A stretch of 64,000 bases of DNA from Cryobacterium zongtaii (GTDB lineage Bacteria; Actinomycetota; Actinomycetes; Actinomycetales; Microbacteriaceae), in assembly GCF_002909375.1 (NCBI RefSeq), contig NZ_PPXD01000026.1, forward strand, positions 310,001-374,000. The letters are read 5' to 3'. A model generated the notes under the pieces. That model did no database searches, was not told where the DNA came from, and saw nothing but the letters and a program-made list of their open reading frames with translations. The first letter of the stretch is position 1. Every line of letters starts with the position of its first letter. Positions 51,234 through 58,793 of the stretch are shown here, piece by piece. Position numbers and translations under genes: made by a program.

Positions 51234-51829
51234 GCGGGTTCGCGCACCCGGCGCTTGGCGGACATCGGCTCGGCCGGACGCCACCAGTCCCCCGCAACGC
51301 CGACAGCCCCGGCCGAAAACCGGTACGGATCGCGCAGGAACTCGTCCCGGTGCACCCCGGGCAGTACCGCGTAGTGGATCGATCCGGGTTCGCTGCCCAG
51401 CGCGAGCACCCGCCACAGGGTGCGGGCGTAGGTTTCCGCGAGCTCCGGGCCGTCCCACTCGTAGATGCCCCGGTACAACCCGTTGATGTCGTGGGTCAGC
51501 CACAGCTTCGACACGTAGCCGGGAAAGCCGACGAACAGCGGGGTGTTCATGATGCTCTGCACCCGAAACCAGCGGTGCGCCCGGCCGCGCAGCAGCCGCA
51601 GGCGAAACCCCACCACCAACACCGTGGGGGTGCGGGCCGCCGCACGGTCCACCACTGTTTCGCGGTAGACCACCGCGCGGCTGCCGTCGGCGAACGACAG
51701 TCGCTTGCCGGCGTTGCCCCGCGGCAAGTGGATGCGCCGCTGCACGATCAGCAGACCGGTGCGCGCCACGCAGGCGGCCAGGCCCCGCACCGCCGGGCCC
51801 AGCGGAAGAGGCGGTTTCTCGCTCATCAT
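51230..51829 (-). CDS. Unknown protein co-translated with the FAD monooxygenase
   Basis: A 199-residue protein of no family I recognise. Visible segments are VRGLAACVARTGLLIVQRRIHLPRG, VLVVGFRLRLLRGRAHRWFRVQSIMNTPLFVGFPGYVSKLWLTHDINGLYRGIYEWDGPELAETYARTLW and YAVLPGVHRDEF. The segments and size recall dimeric alpha-beta barrel or cyclase-like partners of aromatic enzymes, but this is only a guess. Start ATG 51829 (a second ATG follows) lies after GGGAGGAG. The stop overlaps the monooxygenase start (ATGA), which strongly suggests a common function. The gap 51830-52220 is 391 bases long and shows no gene or repeat, only presumed promoters. Confidence 0.72.
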   Translation of the reverse strand: MMSEKPPLPLGPAVRGLAACVARTGLLIVQRRIHLPRGNAGKRLSFADGSRAVVYRETVVDRAAARTPTVLVVGFRLRLLRGRAHRWFRVQSIMNTPLFVGFPGYVSKLWLTHDINGLYRGIYEWDGPELAETYARTLWRVLALGSEPGSIHYAVLPGVHRDEFLRDPYRFSAGAVGVAGDWWRPAEPMSAKRRVREPA

Positions 51830-52220
51830 GGTCGCTCCTCCCGATACCAGCGGCGGCCACCGTCGCCGGCGGCCGGTCCCCCGACGGTGCCAGCATAGGC
51901 AGCCGGTCCGTTTCGGGGAAGGCCCGGCCGGGGCACCTGGATGGGTACCGGTTGTGGCGCTGGAATCGCCGGGTAAGCAGATGCGCCTGCACAGTTGCGC
52001 CTCTTCGTGGGTCCGGGTGGCCGGAGGCGTCCAAGGGGCCGACGTCGGTGCACGCTTGAGCGAACTCCGGAAAAGTCCTCGAGAAACCCCGGCGCTGAGC
52101 GGTAGCCTCAGGTGCGCGTGCTCGGAGTGGCCACGGCCGCCGTCGATACCGCGTTCGCCGCCCGAACCACCAGGTGGCCCGTCCACCATCAGTCCCACCC
52201 GGCACGGCCCCGAAGGACCC

Positions 52221-52775
52221 ATGATCTCTACCTCCTCGCTCGACGACCCGTGGCCATCCACCGTGGCGCCCAACGTGCACCTCGTGCAGTTGAGCCAGGT
52301 CACCATCGATGCCCTCGCCGAGGAGGACCTCGACCTGGCCAACGAGCAGGCAGCGGTGGAGCTGAGTCCCTTCTTCGTGCAGGCGGCCAGCGCCAACACC
52401 TGGCGGTACCGCAGCCGGCAGCTCGCCGCCTCGCCGGGCGACGCCAGCTGGATCACCAGGGTCATCTACGACCCCACCCGGCGGCTCGCCGTCGGTCAGT
52501 CCGGCTACCACGGCCCGCCGGACGACACCGGCATGGTCGAGGTGGGCTACGCCGTGGATGCCGCATACCGGCGGCAGGGCTATGCCCGCGCCGCACTCAC
52601 CGCGCTGCTGGAACGCGCCCGCATCGAGCCGGCCGTCACGGTGGTCCGGGCCACCATCAGTCCCGACAACCTGCCGTCTCGGGCCCTTATCGCCCAGTTC
52701 GGCTTCGTCGAGGTGGGCGAGCAATGGGACGACGAGGACGGCCTCGAAACCATCTTCGAGCTGCCCCTCGGCTGA
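52221..52775 (+). CDS. GNAT N-acetyltransferase
   Basis: A 184-residue acetyltransferase. It contains VEVGYAVDAAYRRQGYARAALTALLERARIEPAVTVVRATISPDNLPSRALIAQFGFVEVG, in which RRQGYA is the acetyl-CoA loop and the LIAQFGF end is the RimJ/RimL-type C-terminus. The N-terminus resembles this subgroup as well (NEQAAVELSPFF). Target unknown. The ATG follows GAAGGA. It is followed by the second 19-bp array; GNAT genes precede both arrays, though one is convergent to its next gene and the other co-directional, which may be chance. Confidence 0.88.
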   Translation: MISTSSLDDPWPSTVAPNVHLVQLSQVTIDALAEEDLDLANEQAAVELSPFFVQAASANTWRYRSRQLAASPGDASWITRVIYDPTRRLAVGQSGYHGPPDDTGMVEVGYAVDAAYRRQGYARAALTALLERARIEPAVTVVRATISPDNLPSRALIAQFGFVEVGEQWDDEDGLETIFELPLG

Positions 52776-52808
52776 GCCGGGCCACCCAGGCACCGCCTCG
52801 AGGCACTC

Positions 52809-52942
52809 TCGCGGCACACCTTCGTTCTCGCGGCACACTTTGATTCTCGCGGCACACCTTTGTTGTCGCGGCACGTGCTCTAACCTGTGCCGCCGTGAAC
52901 AATACCTGCCACGAAGCACAACACCTGCCGCCGCGCCGGATG
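52809..52942. repeat. 19-bp-phased inverted repeat array (GCGGCACA family), copy 2
   Basis: Four forward units start with TCGCGGCAC at 52809, 52828, 52847 and 52866. After a 20-bp step, inverted units start at 52886 (TGTGCCGCCG), 52905 (CCTGCCACGA) and 52924 (CCTGCCGCCG). All other steps are exactly 19 bp. Unit order, period and the 20-bp reversal are the same as in the array at 16711. It fills the gap 52776-53063, which contains no gene. Confidence 0.9.
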
Positions 52943-53063
52943 CCCGCCGTAGCCACCCGGGTGCGGCGCCACCGGCATCCGTGCCAAGCTTGAAACCCGT
53001 GCCTCGCGCTCACCAACGGGACCCGCACGACCACTCACCGCCACCAGAAAGTCCGCTGACGCA

Positions 53064-54356
53064 ATGACGCCTCCCGCCCGCTCCGCAGAACGCACCGCTG
53101 CCCGCCCCGACGTGGCCGTGCGCCGCGCTCGCTTCGCCGTTGCCATGCTGTTCTTCACGAACGGCGCCCTGTTCGCCAACCTGATCCCCCGGTATCCCGC
53201 GATCAAGTCCGAGCTCGGGCTCAGCAACGCCGAATTCGGTTTCGCGGTCGCGGCGTTCCCGCTCGGCGCCCTCATCGCCGGGCTCGCCGCGGGCATGCTG
53301 ATCCGCCGGTTCCGGTCGTCGCGGGTCGCCGTGGTCTCGACGATGCTCACCGCGGTGGGCCTGATCCTGGCCGGAATCGCCCCCAGCTGGGCTGCCTTGG
53401 CCGCCGGTATCTTCCTGGCCGGAGCAATGGACTCCATCACCGACGTGGCCCAGAACTCGCACGGCCTGCGCGTTCAGCGGCTCTACAAACGCTCCATCCT
53501 CAACTCCTTCCACGCAGTGTGGAGCATCGGCGCGGTCACCGGTGGCCTCCTCGGCGCCGGCGCCGCCCAGCTCGACATTCCGCGCGGCCAGCACCTCATC
53601 GTGTCCGCCGTCACCTTCAGCCTGTTCGCGCTGTACAGCTACAGGTTCCTCCTTGCCGGCCCCGAGCCCCTCGAACCCGAAGCCACCGCCCCGGAACCGC
53701 ACGCCGACGCACCCACCCGCTCGGCCGGCCGCTGGGGCAAGTGGCTGGTGCTCGGCGCGCTCGTGGTGATCGCCGCCTCCGGCGCCGTCGTCGAGGACGC
53801 CGGCGCGTCCTGGTCGGCCATCTATCTCTCCGACGCTCTCGGCGCATCCGCCCTGGTGGCCGGGCTCGGCTTCATCGCCCTGCAGGGCATGCAGTTCATC
53901 GGCCGGCTGCTCGGCGACGGCCTCGTCGACAGGTTCGGCCAGCGGGCTGTGGCCCGCACCGGCGGCGCGATCGTGTTCCTGGGTATGGGCACGGCGCTCG
54001 CGTTTCCGTCGATCCCGGGCACCGTCGTGGGCTTCGGCCTGGCCGGCTTCGGCGTCGCCACGCTGATCCCGGCCGCGATGCACGCCGCAGACGAGCTGCC
54101 CGGCTTCCGCGCCGGCACCGGACTCACGATCGTCGCCTGGCTGCTGCGCCTGGGTTTCCTGTTCTCGCCGCCCATCATCGGCGCCATCGCCGACCTCTCC
54201 CAGTTGCGCTACGGGCTGCTCCTCGTGCCGCTGGCGGGCCTGCTCGTGGTGTTCTTCGCACCGGTGCTGGCCACCCGGGTACGCACTCGGAGCGCGGATG
54301 CCGCCGCAGCGGATGAACCGGACCTCACCGCAGCGCCCGCAACGACGGCGCCCTGA
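53064..54356 (+). CDS. MFS transporter (YbjJ/FucP-like)
   Basis: A 430-residue, 12-helix permease: FAVAMLFFTNGALFANLIPRYPAIKSELGLSNAEFGFAVAAFPLGALIAGLAAGMLIRRF at the N-terminus is characteristic of the YbjJ-like MFS group, and the middle loop EPLEPEATAPEPHADAPTRSAG is acidic and flexible. The second half has LGDGLVDRFGQRAVARTGG as motif A. Substrate unknown. It is monocistronic, following the 19-bp array at 118 bases; its ribosome site is weak. Confidence 0.87.
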   Translation: MTPPARSAERTAARPDVAVRRARFAVAMLFFTNGALFANLIPRYPAIKSELGLSNAEFGFAVAAFPLGALIAGLAAGMLIRRFRSSRVAVVSTMLTAVGLILAGIAPSWAALAAGIFLAGAMDSITDVAQNSHGLRVQRLYKRSILNSFHAVWSIGAVTGGLLGAGAAQLDIPRGQHLIVSAVTFSLFALYSYRFLLAGPEPLEPEATAPEPHADAPTRSAGRWGKWLVLGALVVIAASGAVVEDAGASWSAIYLSDALGASALVAGLGFIALQGMQFIGRLLGDGLVDRFGQRAVARTGGAIVFLGMGTALAFPSIPGTVVGFGLAGFGVATLIPAAMHAADELPGFRAGTGLTIVAWLLRLGFLFSPPIIGAIADLSQLRYGLLLVPLAGLLVVFFAPVLATRVRTRSADAAAADEPDLTAAPATTAP

Positions 54357-54435
54357 GCACACTCTGAACGGTCGCCGGGGCGCCGGGGCCGGGGCCGGTC
54401 GCTCGGCGCGCGGGTGAGCGCGGCGCGCGGCCGGG

Positions 54436-54693
54436 CTAGACGCGCGGTGTCTCGTCGTCGGCCGGCATCTGGTCGCGCATCGGCTCAGCGGGCCGCAGCA
54501 CCAAACCGAGGAACACCGCCAGGCCCAGCACCCCGGCGAGCAGTCCGCCGCCGCCCAGGTAGATCTCGGCCGGCGTGGCGAAACCGCTCGGCGCATCCGG
54601 TCGGAGGCCCACGTAGATCAGGTACCCGGTGAACCCGACACAAAATCCGGCACTGACGACCAGACCGATCACGGCGGCGCTCGGGCGCTTCAT
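54436..54693 (-). CDS. Small two-helix membrane protein, unknown
   Basis: An 85-residue protein with two membrane helices (AAVIGLVVSAGFCVGFTGYLIYVGL and IYLGGGGLLAGVLGLAVFLGLVL) and a polar C-terminus (RPAEPMRDQMPADDETPRV). The ATG has GAAGGAG at ideal distance. It is divergent from the glutaredoxin gene (146-base gap). No family recognised. Confidence 0.65.
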   Translation of the reverse strand: MKRPSAAVIGLVVSAGFCVGFTGYLIYVGLRPDAPSGFATPAEIYLGGGGLLAGVLGLAVFLGLVLRPAEPMRDQMPADDETPRV

Positions 54694-54839
54694 GGGGTAC
54701 TCCTTCGGGTGGATCCTAAGCTGAGTCAACCACAGTTTCGCTCTGATCAGCGTATTATTTCGCACGGGGACTCGTGCGGGGTCTCCGCGACCCCCGGCAC
54801 CCGGCATCCACTCAGCCGACACCCGCCTAAACTCGACGG

Positions 54840-55109
54840 ATGACCGCACCTACCGCATCCGCCGCCACCATCACCATGTTCGGCGCCGAGTGGTGCCGCG
54901 ACTGCCGTCGCTCGAAGAAGCTGCTCGACGGCCTCGGTGTGGTCTACGACTACGTCGACCTGGAGGCCGTGGCCGACGGCGCCGACCGGGCCAAGGCCAT
55001 CAGCGGCCGCACCCAGATCCCCGTGATCGTGTTCTCCGACGACACCCACATGGTCGAGCCCAGCGACGCCGACGTGCGCGCCAAGCTCACCGAGCTCGGC
55101 ACCGTCTAG
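54840..55109 (+). CDS. Glutaredoxin-like protein (mycoredoxin type)
   Basis: An 89-residue thioredoxin-fold protein with active site Cys19-Arg-Asp-Cys22 (GAEWCRDCRRSKKLL) and the TQIPVIVFSDDTHMVEPSD segment containing the cis-Pro. Mycoredoxins in actinobacteria reduce mycothiol mixed disulfides; the family assignment here is from motif and length. It would serve in redox repair. The start ATG directly begins the domain. Confidence 0.85.
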   Translation: MTAPTASAATITMFGAEWCRDCRRSKKLLDGLGVVYDYVDLEAVADGADRAKAISGRTQIPVIVFSDDTHMVEPSDADVRAKLTELGTV

Positions 55110-55175
55110 CCTCCGGGCCGGAGGGCGTTCGGGCAGCACGCGGCGGTAGCACGCCGGGGCAGCACGCCGGTGGTC

Positions 55176-55658
55176 TCACCGTCGAGGCACCCCGAGCATC
55201 CCCGCCAGCGTCTTCAGTGCCGCGGCCACCTCGCCGCTTCCCCGCCTGCCTCTGGCACCCGGCGGCGCACCCTCCGTGGCGGTGCGCGCCACGTGCTCGG
55301 CCACCCGGAACAGCCAGGCCCGGAAGGCCGAGTCCATCGTCGGCGCCTGCGCCTCGACCAAGGCCAACGCCCGGGCCAGCTCGCCCAGCACCCGGGCCTG
55401 GTCATCGGCAGCGCCGTCGATCACGCCGAGGTCGCGGGTGAGTACCTCGGCCACCAGGTCCGCGTCGATTTCCTTGACGATGGGCAGCGCATCCGGGTGA
55501 TGAGCCTCGAGCGTCACGGCCTTCTCCGCGGCCAGCATCTCCGTTACGACCACCATCGGCCCCCTGGGCGACGCCCCCACCATGTACAGTCCCACGAGAA
55601 ACGGTGCGGCCCCCACGGCCTGCCATTCCTCGGCGGTGAAGGCCTCCCTGACGGCCAT
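55176..55658 (-). CDS. Conserved hypothetical protein, function unknown
   Basis: A 160-residue protein starting MAVREAFTAEEWQAVGAAPFLVGLYMVGASPRGPMVVVTEMLAAEKAV. This opening is shared by a family of bacterial hypothetical proteins; the rest is helical, ending in a basic tail (GARGRRGSGEVAAALKTLAGMLGVPRR). It has no known activity. The ATG has GAGGAGG eight bases upstream. Its upstream gap (55659-56253) contains palindrome A2. Confidence 0.72.
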   Translation of the reverse strand: MAVREAFTAEEWQAVGAAPFLVGLYMVGASPRGPMVVVTEMLAAEKAVTLEAHHPDALPIVKEIDADLVAEVLTRDLGVIDGAADDQARVLGELARALALVEAQAPTMDSAFRAWLFRVAEHVARTATEGAPPGARGRRGSGEVAAALKTLAGMLGVPRR

Positions 55659-55892
55659 CTCAGTTCCTCCTCGAGCGCCGACCCCCGCGAGAGGTGCCCG
55701 AGCGGCACCAACCGCGCCCGGCCCGAGGAGGCTCTGTTTCATCCCACCGTCCCGCTGCGCCCACGCCGCGCCTTGCCCGCGCTTCGGCCCGGCTAGCGCT
55801 GCGCCAGGCCTCCCGGTCCACGCTACGCCTGCGCCGCTGGCGCCCGCTACGCCTGCCGGGCAGGATGCCGTCGACCGAGGTGCGCGGGCGGC

Positions 55893-55932
55893 GCGCCGCT
55901 GTGCGGGTGGCGCGCCACCCGCATAACGGCGC
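55893..55932. repeat. Palindrome family A, copy 2 (in a 595-base gene-free gap)
   Basis: 40-bp palindrome with arms GCGCCGCTGTGCGGGTGGC and GCCACCCGCATAACGGCGC: two mismatches, one of which is a G-T pair. Followed by a half-word TGACCCGCGTAACGC. The surrounding gap 55659-56253 separates two divergent genes. It is very GC-rich, and I see no gene, tRNA or other feature apart from this palindrome. Confidence 0.85.
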
Positions 55933-56253
55933 CTGACCCGCGTAACGCATCTCCCCGCCGCACACCCGCACCCGCCCCGCGTCACCACCCGGCCCATCCG
56001 CCCCCCACGCGCCGGCGCGCCGCCTCACCTGCCCGGCGCACCAGCCCCGTTGCACCCCACCCCTGCCGGGGGTACCGTAAACGCAACATCGCACCCGGCC
56101 GCGACCGTGGCCGGCTGACCTCCGTTGCCGCATGGAGCGGTAGCCGACAGCGCAACCTGAAAGCCAACCCGCCGCGCATCCCCCGGCCCCGGGTCACTCG
56201 TAACGACGTCCGCACCACTCCACGCACCGGTAGTCTTCCCCCCGGGGGTACAG

Positions 56254-56505
56254 ATGGACACGACACAGCACAACACCGCAGAGCGGAACGCGCCGGAGGC
56301 CGACGGGCTGACGATCTTCGACGACGTGCACGAGGTGCGTGACGAGCCCGTCGCTTTTGTGGGATTGCAGCTGATGGCCGTGGTCCTCAGCTACTCCTTC
56401 GCGCTGGGCGTCCTGGTGATCATCCTGGTCCCGGTCGTGCTGGCCCTCACCCTGTTCTGGCCGTACCTGCCTGGAATGCTGTTCCCGGAGCTGGCGGGCC
56501 TGTAG
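56254..56505 (+). CDS. Small membrane protein, unknown
   Basis: An 83-residue protein: an acidic N-terminus (MDTTQHNTAERNAPEADGLTIFDDVHEVRDEP) and one or two membrane segments (FVGLQLMAVVLSYSFALGVLVIILVPVVLALTLFWPYL). I recognise no family. The ATG is preceded by GGGGG. It converges on the hemerythrin gene 54 bases away. Confidence 0.6.
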   Translation: MDTTQHNTAERNAPEADGLTIFDDVHEVRDEPVAFVGLQLMAVVLSYSFALGVLVIILVPVVLALTLFWPYLPGMLFPELAGL

Positions 56506-56559
56506 CCACCCCTGACTCCGGACCCCGGGCCCACCCGGTCGGCATCCAGGCGCATCCGC

Positions 56560-57258
56560 CTATTTGACCAGCGCCGCCCGGTACCGCTCGTACCGTGACC
56601 TGCCCACGAGCCGCCAGAGCAGCCGCACCGGAGCGGGCAGGTGCTCGTGTTGCCAGTCGTCGCCGCCGTCCGGTTGCGCAGCGAGGATCGTGCCGAGCTG
56701 AACGAACATCTTGCCCTTGGGGGTGGCCTTCCGACCGTGTTCGGAGAGCGCGTCGATCTCCCTCGGCGTGATGACGGTCTCCATCACGGGCACGATGTGG
56801 GTCTCCTCGTCGGGCAGGTGCACGGCGAGCGCCGCATTGATGCCGGCCAGGGCTGTGGCAACGGATGCCGCATCCGTTGCCCGGCCGCTCGCCCGCCAGG
56901 CCGGCAGGGCCGCATCGAGTTCGTTGAGGTGCACGAGCATCAGCGCGTGCTGCTCCTTCATGCGCGTCACGTGGGCCGCGCAGGAGGGGGCCCGGCTCTC
57001 GAGCCGGCCCCACAGCATGGTGTCTTCGCCTTCGTGGTGTGCGTGCAGCCCGGTGGAGAGCATCGCTAGGTAGTCGCCGACGAGGTCGGCCTGCTCGGCA
57101 TCGCTGTCGGGCACCCCACCGACCAACGCCGGGGCCTCACCGAACCCGGCCCGAAACATCCGATGGATCTCGACCATGCCGCGCCCGTCGCAAATCTTGA
57201 CGGCACCGGCGCCGTCGTCAGGGTTGTCGCCGCTGGAGGGCAAGGCGGTGGCTGGCAT
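56560..57258 (-). CDS. Hemerythrin-domain protein
   Basis: A 232-residue helical protein. Histidines in the expected pattern are EIHRMF, LHAHHEGEDTMLW (the HxxE-type ligand stretch), HVTRMKEQHALMLVHL and HLPDEETHIVP. A di-iron site is thus likely, for oxygen, NO or iron sensing or storage in the cytoplasm. The last 70 residues extend beyond the hemerythrin four-helix bundle (GGDDWQHEHLPAPVRLLWRLVG). ATG 57258 follows GAAGGAGG. The gap to the next gene, 57259-57533, has a small inverted repeat (CCCCTTCAAGGGG) and no gene. Confidence 0.85.
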   Translation of the reverse strand: MPATALPSSGDNPDDGAGAVKICDGRGMVEIHRMFRAGFGEAPALVGGVPDSDAEQADLVGDYLAMLSTGLHAHHEGEDTMLWGRLESRAPSCAAHVTRMKEQHALMLVHLNELDAALPAWRASGRATDAASVATALAGINAALAVHLPDEETHIVPVMETVITPREIDALSEHGRKATPKGKMFVQLGTILAAQPDGGDDWQHEHLPAPVRLLWRLVGRSRYERYRAALVK

Positions 57259-57533
57259 GGGGCCTCCTTCGTGAGATGTGCACGCTGGAACCGTATCCGC
57301 GTGGCTGTGCCCCTTCAAGGGGGTTGCCACGGTCGGACTCGCCAAGTGGATGTGGGAGAGCCGCGCGGGTTTGTGGGAGCTACGCGGGGTTAGCGCATCC
57401 GCCGAATCTGCCCGGCCCCGCATCCGCGGATCGGTGCCACACTCGCGACAGTCGCCGTGGTGCACGCTGACGCGGCGACAGCGCCGCCCCCTACGATCGA
57501 GACAGCACCCACCCCACACCGAAGGAGATCACC

Positions 57534-57965
57534 ATGGAGCTAACCGGTCGAGACGTCGACGAGTTCCTCGCGACCCTGGACGGCCCCTTTGTCGACTCGA
57601 TGCGGGCCCTCGACGCCATCATCTCCGAGGTCTTCGCCGGGGTAACCCGCGAGCTGTGGGAGGGCGTCTTCTGGGGCGGCACCGAGCAGCAGATCATCGG
57701 CTACGGCCACACCGTGATCGCCCGGCCGGGCAAGCCCACCGTGGAGTGGTTCGTGGTGGGACTGGCCAGGCAGAAGAACCACCTCAGCGTGTACGTGAAT
57801 GCGGCCGACGAGAACGGTTCCCTCGTGCAGCAGTACAAGGGCCGGCTCGGCAAGGTCAAGGTCAGCTCCGCCGCGATCACGTTCGCGTCGATCGACGCCC
57901 TCGAGCTGGACGCGTTCCGGGCCCTGCTCCAGGATGCCGCGCGGCTCACGCCCGACGCCACCTGA
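57534..57965 (+). CDS. DUF1801 family protein, second copy
   Basis: A 143-residue DUF1801 protein: VDEFLATLDGPFVDSMRALDAIISEVFAGVTRELWEGVFWGG, followed by a YGHTV.. beta segment, QKNHLSVYVNAADENG, and a helical C-terminus SIDALELDAFRALLQDAARLTP. It differs strongly from the other member at 46841, so these are not recent duplicates. Function unknown. The ATG follows GAAGGAGATCACC. Palindrome A3 follows it. Confidence 0.82.
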   Translation: MELTGRDVDEFLATLDGPFVDSMRALDAIISEVFAGVTRELWEGVFWGGTEQQIIGYGHTVIARPGKPTVEWFVVGLARQKNHLSVYVNAADENGSLVQQYKGRLGKVKVSSAAITFASIDALELDAFRALLQDAARLTPDAT

Positions 57966-58021
57966 GCCAGCGCGTAGCCGCAACGCCTCGGCCCGGGCGT
58001 GGCCGCCGAGGTATGCGGGCG

Positions 58022-58065
58022 AGGCGCCGTTATGCGGGTGGCGCGCCACCCGCATAACGGCGCCT
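58022..58065. repeat. Palindrome family A, copy 3 (perfect 44-bp)
   Basis: Every base of 58022-58065 is paired: left arm AGGCGCCGTTATGCGGGTGG, centre CGCG, right arm its exact complement. A half-word TGACCCGCCTAACGC follows directly. Located in the 171-base gap between co-directional DUF1801 and deaminase-like genes. Confidence 0.92.
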
Positions 58066-58136
58066 GACCCGCCTAACGCCCCGAAGGCCACGCCGGCCGC
58101 TCCTCCGCCGGACCCGTCCCTCCGTAGGATGAGCCC

Positions 58137-58601
58137 ATGCCTGCAACCCCCGAACTCGAAACCCCGTCAGCGGATGACCGCGAACTCATCGAGCTCGCTC
58201 GTGCGACCATCGACGCCAACACGGATGCAGGCCCCGACGAGGACGGCGCCCACACCATGGGCGCGGCCGTCCGGGCCGCCGACGGCCGTATGTTCGCCGG
58301 CGTGGACCTGTTCCACTTCACCGGCGGTCCGTGCGCCGAGCTCGTCGCCCTGGGCACCGCCCGCGCCGGTGGTGCGCGGGAAATCACGACGATAGTTGCC
58401 GTGGGCAATCACGGTCGCGGCGTGGTCGGCCCGTGCGGGCGGGACCGCCAGGTGCTCTTCGACTACCACCCCGGCATCCGGGTGTTGCTGCCCACCGCCG
58501 AGGGGGTGCGGGTGGCCCGGATCGAGACCCTGATGCCGTTCGCCGCGGCGTGGAGCCTCGCGGATGGCGTGCAGCCGTTCGACGACGACCGCTTCCGCTG
58601 A
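58137..58601 (+). CDS. Cytidine-deaminase-like protein with a Cys-to-Asp change at a zinc ligand position
   Basis: A 154-residue CDA-fold protein: Cys66-Ala-Glu68 in GGPCAELVAL gives the first zinc ligand and the proton shuttle, and GPC100GRD103RQVL gives the second. In ordinary tetrameric cytidine deaminases the third ligand is the last Cys of PCxxCRQ; here that position is Asp103. Either Asp acts as ligand, or the metal site is altered. Similar PCGRDRQ proteins exist, so it may be a defined subfamily rather than damage. Substrate is unknown. A nested palindrome lies downstream, before the MFS gene. Confidence 0.8.
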   Translation: MPATPELETPSADDRELIELARATIDANTDAGPDEDGAHTMGAAVRAADGRMFAGVDLFHFTGGPCAELVALGTARAGGAREITTIVAVGNHGRGVVGPCGRDRQVLFDYHPGIRVLLPTAEGVRVARIETLMPFAAAWSLADGVQPFDDDRFR

Positions 58602-58634
58602 CGCCGGGCAGTCCCCGCTGCCCGAGTCGTCGGC

Positions 58635-58700
58635 AACTGTTGCCGATCCGGACAATTGCGCCCGGTGCGCCGGGCACAATTGTCCGCACGGGCAACAGTT
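58635..58700. repeat. Nested three-step inverted repeat upstream of MFS gene
   Basis: Outer arms AACTGTTGCC (58635-58644) and GGCAACAGTT (58691-58700), middle arms CGGACAATTG (58649-58658) and CAATTGTCCG (58677-58686), inner arms CCCGG (58661-58665) and CCGGG (58670-58674). All are perfect, with small unpaired steps between. 93 bases upstream of the MFS start, so it may be a regulatory or repeat element. Confidence 0.8.
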
Positions 58701-58793
58701 GGTCCGGTTGCGGGCCACCGGCACCCGATCCGCCCCCGCCGGTGCTCCCGAGGGTGGCCGCGGATGGCCCGACCGGCGGGAGAGAATTGCGGT

